Shown here one piece after another: positions 7,183 to 12,202 of a DNA stretch of 12,202 bases. The notes under the pieces are model-generated. The model searched no databases. It was not told the DNA's origin and was given only the letters and a program-made list of their open reading frames with translations. The DNA is taken from the NCBI GenBank assembly GCA_947457085.1, contig CANGUS010000029.1:1-12202 (forward strand), written 5' to 3'. Position numbers and translations under genes: made by a program. Numbering within the stretch: the stretch's first letter is position 1; every line of letters starts with the position of its first letter. This DNA comes from Bacteroidota bacterium. Its GTDB lineage: Bacteria; Bacteroidota; Bacteroidia; Chitinophagales; Chitinophagaceae.

Positions 7183-9237
7183 TTATGCAATAGGAGTTGT
7201 TTCAGTAGTTGTATCAGTTTCATTTGGCACTGTTTCAGTTGCAGTATCTTCAAAAAGTACAGGTTCTTCAAAAGGACGTTTGCCAATCAATCTTTCCAAA
7301 TCATCCTTGTATAGCACTTCTTTAATTAATAACTCTTCTGCAATAATTTTTACCGCATCCATTTTATCAGTCAATAAAGCAGTCACTCTTTTATATGCTG
7401 TTTCAGAAAGTAAACGAACTTCATCATCAATTATTTTACCTGTTTCTTCACTGTAAGGTTTTTGAAAACTGCCTTCACTTTGTGGATCATAAAATGAAAT
7501 GTTTCCGATCTTAGCATTCATACCATAAATACTTACCATGGAATAAGCCATTTTAGTCACTTGTTGTAAATCGCTTAATGCACCGGTAGATATTTTTCCA
7601 AAAACTAACTCCTCCACCGCGCGGCCGCCTAAAGCCATTGCCATTCTATCTTCTATTTCTTCTTTAAGGGTTAAATATTTTTCTTTTGGTAAATATTGTG
7701 CATAGCCTAAAGCTGCATCACCTCTTGGAACGATAGTTACTTTTACTAATGGATAAGCATGCTCTAAAAACCAACCAGATACTGCATGTCCTGCTTCGTG
7801 GTAAGCAATCACTCGTTTTTCATCGGGTTGAATAATTTTATTTTTCTTTTCTAAACCGCCAATAATTCTGTCAACAGCATCATTAAAATCATCTATATAA
7901 ACTTCTGTTTTTCCTTTACGGGCTGCAATTAATGCCGCTTCATTACATACATTGGCAATGTCTGCTCCTGCAAAACCAGGCGTTTGGGCTGCCAATTTAT
8001 GAATGTCTAAATTGTCTGCTTTTTTTAATCCTTTTAAATGCACTTTAAATATGGCTTCACGACCCGCTAAATCAGGGATGTCAATTGAAATTTGTCTGTC
8101 GAAACGCCCTGGTCTTAGCAAGGCAGGATCCAATACATCTGGGCGGTTGGTAGCTGCTAATACAATGATACCACTGTCTCCACCAAATCCGTCCATTTCA
8201 ACCAACATTTGGTTTAATGTATTTTCACGTTCATCATTGGCCATCATTTGGTTTTTACCTCTTGCTCGACCAATAGCATCAATCTCATCAATAAACATAA
8301 TACAAGGTGATTTCTCACGAGCTTGTTTAAATAAATCCCTTACTCTACTGGCACCAACTCCTACAAACATTTCAACAAAATCAGACCCACTCATACTGAA
8401 AAAAGGAACTTGTGCTTCACCAGCCATTGCTTTGGCTAACAAGGTTTTTCCTGTACCTGGAGGGCCCACTAATAAACATCCTCTAGGAATTTTTCCTCCC
8501 AAGGCGGTATATTTTTTAGGATTTTTAAGGAAATCTACAATTTCCATAACTTCTCCTTTTGCTTCATCTAAACCTGCTACATCGCTGAAGGTAATATTTA
8601 CTTTAGTTCCTTTGTCAAACAATTGCGCTTTGGATTTACCGATATTAAAAATACCACCTGGTCCGCCAGAGCCACCAGCTCCACCGCCCATTTTGCGCAT
8701 CATTAAAACCCACAAACCAATCATAATTGCAATTGGTAACAGAAACTGAATTAATACACCAACAATGCCACTTTTATTATCTTCGGCATAGGTAACTTGT
8801 ATAGATTCATTATTGGCGTAATTGGCAGCAATTTGCGCATCCTTCAGATCGTTTCTTAACTGTTCAATATTTCCATAAGAAAATATGTAATGAGGACCTT
8901 CGATATTTTTTTTCAATTCTTTGTTTAAGAATTCGCTGTTGCTAGCCAATTTCAAAGAATCTTTATTGAGGTAAACCTCTACCGTTTTTGCATACACAAC
9001 CAAACTATCAACCATGTGCTTTGTGATAAAGCGATTGTTGATGGTTTGAAAGCTCTCTTCTTTGGCATTTCTTGTTAAGTCTTTGCCATAAAATTGAAAT
9101 ACAAGTAAAGCCACTGCAAAGGCACCATAAATCCACCATAAATTAAATTTTGGTCCTTTTTTTGGTGAATTGTTAGCGTTTCCAACAGGGTTTTGGTTGG
9201 GTGTTGGTGCCGAATTTTGTGTTTTTTTATCTTCCAT
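7183..9237 (-). CDS. ftsH: ATP-dependent zinc metalloprotease FtsH
   Basis: FtsH is a hexameric inner-membrane AAA+ protease that extracts and degrades membrane and short-lived cytosolic proteins. At 684 residues it is full length. Transmembrane helices lie at about 33-50 and 158-180, enclosing a roughly 105-residue extracytoplasmic region. A glycine-rich linker follows (184-195). The AAA+ module shows Walker A GPPGTGKT (258-265), the FVGVGASRVR pore-loop region (291-300), Walker B MFIDEID (314-320) and the second region of homology with arginines 375 and 378. The M41 protease domain has HEAGH with zinc ligands His480 and His484 and catalytic Glu481; Asp556 in TGALSDL is the likely third ligand. 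The C-terminal tail (662-684) is rich in Thr and Glu. It is the middle gene of an rsfS-ftsH-LUD operon. Confidence 0.98.
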   Translation of the reverse strand: MEDKKTQNSAPTPNQNPVGNANNSPKKGPKFNLWWIYGAFAVALLVFQFYGKDLTRNAKEESFQTINNRFITKHMVDSLVVYAKTVEVYLNKDSLKLASNSEFLNKELKKNIEGPHYIFSYGNIEQLRNDLKDAQIAANYANNESIQVTYAEDNKSGIVGVLIQFLLPIAIMIGLWVLMMRKMGGGAGGSGGPGGIFNIGKSKAQLFDKGTKVNITFSDVAGLDEAKGEVMEIVDFLKNPKKYTALGGKIPRGCLLVGPPGTGKTLLAKAMAGEAQVPFFSMSGSDFVEMFVGVGASRVRDLFKQAREKSPCIMFIDEIDAIGRARGKNQMMANDERENTLNQMLVEMDGFGGDSGIIVLAATNRPDVLDPALLRPGRFDRQISIDIPDLAGREAIFKVHLKGLKKADNLDIHKLAAQTPGFAGADIANVCNEAALIAARKGKTEVYIDDFNDAVDRIIGGLEKKNKIIQPDEKRVIAYHEAGHAVSGWFLEHAYPLVKVTIVPRGDAALGYAQYLPKEKYLTLKEEIEDRMAMALGGRAVEELVFGKISTGALSDLQQVTKMAYSMVSIYGMNAKIGNISFYDPQSEGSFQKPYSEETGKIIDDEVRLLSETAYKRVTALLTDKMDAVKIIAEELLIKEVLYKDDLERLIGKRPFEEPVLFEDTATETVPNETDTTTETTPIA

Positions 9238-9266
9238 GTTGTTTGCTACTTAAAGCGTTCTTTAAA

Positions 9267-9659
9267 TTAATGATGTTCTTTTTTTTCTGCGTCTTGCCAC
9301 AAATCTTCTAAATTGTAGAAAGCCCTCGTTTCAGGTGTCATGCAATGAACTACGACATCTACATAATCTACTAGGATCCATTTTTCTCCAGATTTTCCTT
9401 CCACTTTATGAGGCCATTCTCCACAAGCATCCTTTACTTCTTTTTCTATGTTATCGGCAATTGCCTTTATTAAATTGGGATTGCTACCTTCACAAATGAT
9501 GAAATAATCTGCTACCGCTTCAGGTATTTTTTTAAGGTTTAAAGAAATAATTTCTTCTCCTTTTTTATCTAAAATAGCTTCAATAATTGTTTTAATAATT
9601 TTGCTGCTCTGTGTTAATTTAGATTTTGTCGCTTTCTTGTCGCCTATTGTCGTTTTCAA
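9267..9659 (-). CDS. rsfS: Ribosome silencing factor RsfS (Iojap/YbeB family)
   Basis: RsfS binds ribosomal protein uL14 and blocks joining of the 30S and 50S subunits when nutrients are low. The 130-residue length fits the family. Diagnostic segments are ADYFIICEGSNPN (50-62), HKVEGKSGEKWILVDYVDVVVH (about 84-105) and the MTPETRAFYNLEDLW end (107-121). The 20-residue polar, Lys/Thr/Ser-rich N-terminus is a small extension before the conserved domain. No other upstream start is plausible. It precedes ftsH by 29 nt and is divergent from birA. Confidence 0.95.
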   Translation of the reverse strand: MKTTIGDKKATKSKLTQSSKIIKTIIEAILDKKGEEIISLNLKKIPEAVADYFIICEGSNPNLIKAIADNIEKEVKDACGEWPHKVEGKSGEKWILVDYVDVVVHCMTPETRAFYNLEDLWQDAEKKEHH

Positions 9660-9698
9660 TATATAATTTTTGTTACTTCGTGATATTTTAATAATTTA

Positions 9699-9706
9699 CA
9701 AACTTA
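9699..9706 (-). promoter_or_regulatory. TAnnTTTG (-7) element for the rsfS-ftsH-LUD operon
   Basis: The minus strand reads TAAGTTTG, an exact match to the Bacteroidota -7 consensus, in the 61-nt gap between the divergent rsfS and birA genes. Transcription would start near 9693-9696 and give a leader of about 35 nt. No convincing -33 element is seen, and I find no equally good element for birA on the plus strand. Confidence 0.45.
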
Positions 9707-9720
9707 AACAAAATTACTGA

Positions 9721-10473
9721 ATGCTGAAGGGTTCCCTTATTGGAGATGTAATTATTGAATTATCTGAAATAGATAGTACCAATAACTATGCCATGAGATT
9801 AATAGATGAAGGAATGGCAGAGCATGGTATGGTTGTACGGGCCGATTTTCAAACAAAAGGAAAAGGACAGTTAGCAAATTTGTGGTTAGCAGAGGAAAGT
9901 AAAAACTTATTAATTTCTGCAATCATTGATACGAGGGAGTTTGCGATAGAAAAACAGTTTTTTTTAAATGCTGCTACTTGTCTTTCCGTAGCCGAAATGT
10001 TAATGACGAACTATAATATTCCGCATGTCAGTATAAAATGGCCCAATGACATTTATGCAGGAGATAAAAAAATAGCTGGTATTTTGATCGAAAATAGTTT
10101 GAGGGGATCCCAATGGACCAATGCTGTGGTAGGCATTGGGTTAAATGTGAATCAAGCCGTTTTTTCTGATTTAAACAGAGCGACTTCTATGTTTAATCAA
10201 ACACAAGAAAAACAAAAAGTGAAATCGGTTTTGAAGAATTTACTCAAAATCCTCAACAAGCATTTTTTAAAAATAGGAAACAATGGGCATGCACTTTTTG
10301 AGGCTTTCAACCAGAATTTATATAAAGTAAACAAAGAAATCACATTTACTAAAAAAAATGAATTGTATAAAGGAATCGTAAAAGGGGTGAATGTGCAAGG
10401 TGAATTAGAATTGGAAGTAGAGGGTAAATTAAAACGCTATAAACACAAAGAAATAGAATTGGTGTTGTCGTAA
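9721..10473 (+). CDS. birA: Biotin-[acetyl-CoA-carboxylase] ligase, BirA without a DNA-binding domain
   Basis: This 250-residue enzyme activates biotin with ATP and attaches it to the biotin carrier domain of carboxylases such as acetyl-CoA carboxylase. The biotin-protein ligase fold is evident: EIDSTNNYA at 16-24, the adenylate-binding GKGQLANLW loop at 47-55, KWPNDIY at 106-112, the catalytic-lysine motif KKIAGILIE with Lys117, and GIGLNVN at 138-144. A small C-terminal SH3-like domain covers about 205-250. There is no N-terminal winged helix, so this is a monofunctional ligase and not a biotin-operon repressor like that of E. coli. It is divergent from rsfS and followed by 112 nt containing the next promoter. 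Confidence 0.95.
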   Translation: MLKGSLIGDVIIELSEIDSTNNYAMRLIDEGMAEHGMVVRADFQTKGKGQLANLWLAEESKNLLISAIIDTREFAIEKQFFLNAATCLSVAEMLMTNYNIPHVSIKWPNDIYAGDKKIAGILIENSLRGSQWTNAVVGIGLNVNQAVFSDLNRATSMFNQTQEKQKVKSVLKNLLKILNKHFLKIGNNGHALFEAFNQNLYKVNKEITFTKKNELYKGIVKGVNVQGELELEVEGKLKRYKHKEIELVLS

Positions 10474-10535
10474 ATGAGTAATTAAATATTTATTGCTAAA
10501 ATGAATTTGTGCATAATATTTATAATAGATAGTTT

Positions 10536-10565
10536 TTTGAAATTGAAATACTTTTTTTATTTTCG
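10536..10565 (+). promoter_or_regulatory. Promoter ahead of the secreted Asp-box protein gene
   Basis: TTTG (10536-10539) is followed after 18 nt by TATTTTCG (10558-10565), which differs from the Bacteroidota -7 consensus TAnnTTTG at one base. Spacing is close to the usual. The start of transcription would lie roughly 15-18 nt before the ATG at 10586. It is the only site in the window with both elements well placed. Confidence 0.5.
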
Positions 10566-10585
10566 TCATAAATAATGATATACAA

Positions 10586-12202
10586 ATGAAAAAACTATTA
10601 CTCTCTTTGTTAAGCTTAACCGCTTTGGGTGCTAATGCACAAGTAGTTCCTTTGGGATCTGCTGCCAACATGCTTACCCTTTTAAACGCTAATATGCATT
10701 GTGTTTCTGTATCCGATGCATGTTCTTCTTTAGTATTTATTCATCGTTCGGATCCAACTCTTTTTCCAACGGAAAACCCTGCTTTCTATCGTTATGATAT
10801 CTCTACCGATAATGGCGCTACTTTTGATATTAACAAAGGGCCTTTAAACCCTACAGCAAATAACACTTCAGTTAGTTGTAGATACCCACAAGTAATTATT
10901 GACAATCCTACAAATGCAACAAATCCTGCAAATGTGAATATGCAATATCTAGGAACTTATCATAATGGTGGTGACTGGGATGGTATTACAACAGGAACTG
11001 GAAAATTAGATAATTCTGGTTATACTGAGTCAAATACAAACATCAATGGTGGTGACGTCAGCGTGGTAACCAGTATGTGTAAAGGAGCTGCAAATACATT
11101 TTGGGCAACTTCTTACAGCATAGATGCCTCTAATGTTAATTTAGGTGACATCATCATTTTAAAAGGTACTCAAACTGGTAACAATGTTACATGGACTTCA
11201 ACTATTAAAACGCCAAATTGGGACCAACATTCTGGTTCTATCAAAGCAGGTTCATTAAACATTGCCTTTGATCCTACTGGAACAAATGGTTGGATTAGCT
11301 TTTTAGGCGATATCAGAAGCGAATTAGATGCAAATATTGATGAGGTTTATGACCTTAATTTTTACAAAACAAATGATGCTGGAGCAACTTGGACAGGTCC
11401 TTACACAGTTAACTTAAACGATTTTGCTTTAATTCAATCTTTGTATCCTGTTCCTACAACTGGTACAACAGTTATTCATGCAGTGAGTGCTGCTTTTGAA
11501 TCTGATTTAGCAGTAGATAATTATGGTCAACCTCACATGTTCTTCACAATGGGTTATGGCTCTTCAGAAGCTGATATTGCTGCAGGTAATGGATACTCTA
11601 TTCGCGCAAGCAACATGTTCGATCTTTCTTATGATGTTACGCTAGATCGTTTTGTATTAAATTTCATTTCTCGTTCTAATCAATTAAGAGCAGATTCTAT
11701 TGGTTTAACAACAAACACTGCAGGCGCTATCATTGCTAATACAGAAGATCAAAGACCACAAGTTTCTACTTCACCTGCAGGAGATATTGTATTCTTTACA
11801 TGGAATGATAATATACAACAAAATATTGGTGGTGTAGATACTGTAATTAAAAGCGCTACTGCTCGTTATCTTAATCTATCTGCATTGGTTCCTGGTGTAG
11901 CAAGATCTGCTAACAGAGTAGTTTCTAACGAAGCGGCTTACTCTGCAGTGGGTGAAAAAGCATATTTCTTCAACACCGCACCGAAAGTTCAACGTAAAGC
12001 AAATGCTTCTGTAATTCCTGTTGTTTATGGTATTTTAAATCCTCTTGATCAAAAATTAGAATCTACATCTTCGTTTGCTTACATGCAAAACATTGAAGTA
12101 TTAGACGACAGTATCCGATATTTAATTGAAAGCGACACATTAGGTTTTGAAGTAGTAAGTCCTACATCTGTTTCAAATGCAACAGACGTTAAATCATTAG
12201 AA
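10586..12202 (+). CDS. Secreted protein with Asp-box (BNR) motifs, partial at the window edge
   Basis: The reading frame is open from ATG 10586 to the last base (539 codons) with no stop, so the 3' end is missing. It begins with a signal peptide, with probable cleavage after ANA at residue 18 and Gln19 as the new N-terminus. Two Asp-box motifs of the form S/T-x-D-x-G-x-T-F/W are present: STDNGATF (73-80) and TNDAGATW (262-269). These occur in beta-propeller folds such as sialidases and sortilin-like proteins. No sialidase catalytic set was recognised, so enzymatic activity should not be assumed. In Bacteroidota such proteins often end in a type IX secretion sorting domain; that region would lie beyond the window and is only a guess. 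A promoter lies just upstream. The gene identity is otherwise unknown. Confidence 0.85.
   Translation, partial: MKKLLLSLLSLTALGANAQVVPLGSAANMLTLLNANMHCVSVSDACSSLVFIHRSDPTLFPTENPAFYRYDISTDNGATFDINKGPLNPTANNTSVSCRYPQVIIDNPTNATNPANVNMQYLGTYHNGGDWDGITTGTGKLDNSGYTESNTNINGGDVSVVTSMCKGAANTFWATSYSIDASNVNLGDIIILKGTQTGNNVTWTSTIKTPNWDQHSGSIKAGSLNIAFDPTGTNGWISFLGDIRSELDANIDEVYDLNFYKTNDAGATWTGPYTVNLNDFALIQSLYPVPTTGTTVIHAVSAAFESDLAVDNYGQPHMFFTMGYGSSEADIAAGNGYSIRASNMFDLSYDVTLDRFVLNFISRSNQLRADSIGLTTNTAGAIIANTEDQRPQVSTSPAGDIVFFTWNDNIQQNIGGVDTVIKSATARYLNLSALVPGVARSANRVVSNEAAYSAVGEKAYFFNTAPKVQRKANASVIPVVYGILNPLDQKLESTSSFAYMQNIEVLDDSIRYLIESDTLGFEVVSPTSVSNATDVKSLE

Noticed and set aside
7157..7456. 99-codon plus-strand ORF rich in Ser/Val
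   Set aside because: It is antisense to the C-terminus of ftsH, and its Ser/Val content reflects the Thr/Glu-rich tail read in reverse.
8003..8749. 248-codon open frame on the plus strand
   Set aside because: It lies wholly antisense to the conserved AAA+ core of ftsH; its length follows from the codon use of that gene, and its translation resembles no known protein.
9661..9672. Possible plus-strand -7 element for birA (AATTTTTG)
   Set aside because: It mismatches the conserved first T of TAnnTTTG, has no -33 partner, and sits in a run of T where such matches are common.
10429..10671. 80-codon minus-strand ORF spanning the birA end, the intergenic gap and the start of the Asp-box gene
   Set aside because: It overlaps two real genes and a promoter on the other strand and has no recognisable domain.
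10904..10940. Short tandem-like repeat coding NPTNATNPANVN
   Set aside because: Only about one and a half units within a low-complexity loop of the Asp-box protein; not a repeat array.

Overview
The window is AT-rich chromosomal DNA from a member of the Bacteroidota. Evidence: an extracytoplasmic-function-like sigma factor of the Bacteroidota type, a lipoprotein with a SbsA/Big_5 Ig-like domain, a secreted Asp-box protein, a BirA without a DNA-binding domain next to rsfS-ftsH, no clear Shine-Dalgarno sites, and several matches to the Bacteroidota promoter element TAnnTTTG. I cannot place it more finely than the phylum. No rRNA, tRNA, CRISPR array, insertion sequence or prophage gene was seen.

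Left part (1-2742, + strand). A sigma-70 family factor overlaps by 17 nt a membrane-anchored protein that joins an anti-sigma-like cytoplasmic head to an extracytoplasmic trypsin-like (HtrA/DegS-type) protease domain. A clear rho-independent terminator follows. Next come a promoter-like site, a small unrecognised ORF of 56 codons, and, 3 nt later in the same frame, a CE4/NodB-type polysaccharide deacetylase.

Middle part (2775-6360, - strand). Reading leftwards these are an exported alpha/beta hydrolase, an outer-membrane-type lipoprotein with Ig-like domains, and a COG0402-type amidohydrolase. The last two lie close together and probably share a transcript.

Right part (6461-9659, - strand). 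rsfS (ribosome silencing factor), ftsH (membrane AAA+ metalloprotease) and a LutC-like LUD-domain gene form a compact operon ending in a strong hairpin terminator. birA (biotin-protein ligase) is divergent from rsfS (9721-10473, +). The window ends inside a long secreted protein with a signal peptide and two Asp-box (BNR) motifs, running from 10586 off the right edge.

Most of the window is ordinary housekeeping and cell-envelope content. The two items most worth a second look are the sigma factor/anti-sigma-protease pair, which has the parts of an envelope-stress circuit compressed into two genes, and the small ORF placed immediately ahead of and in frame with the deacetylase. I see no large undescribed system.
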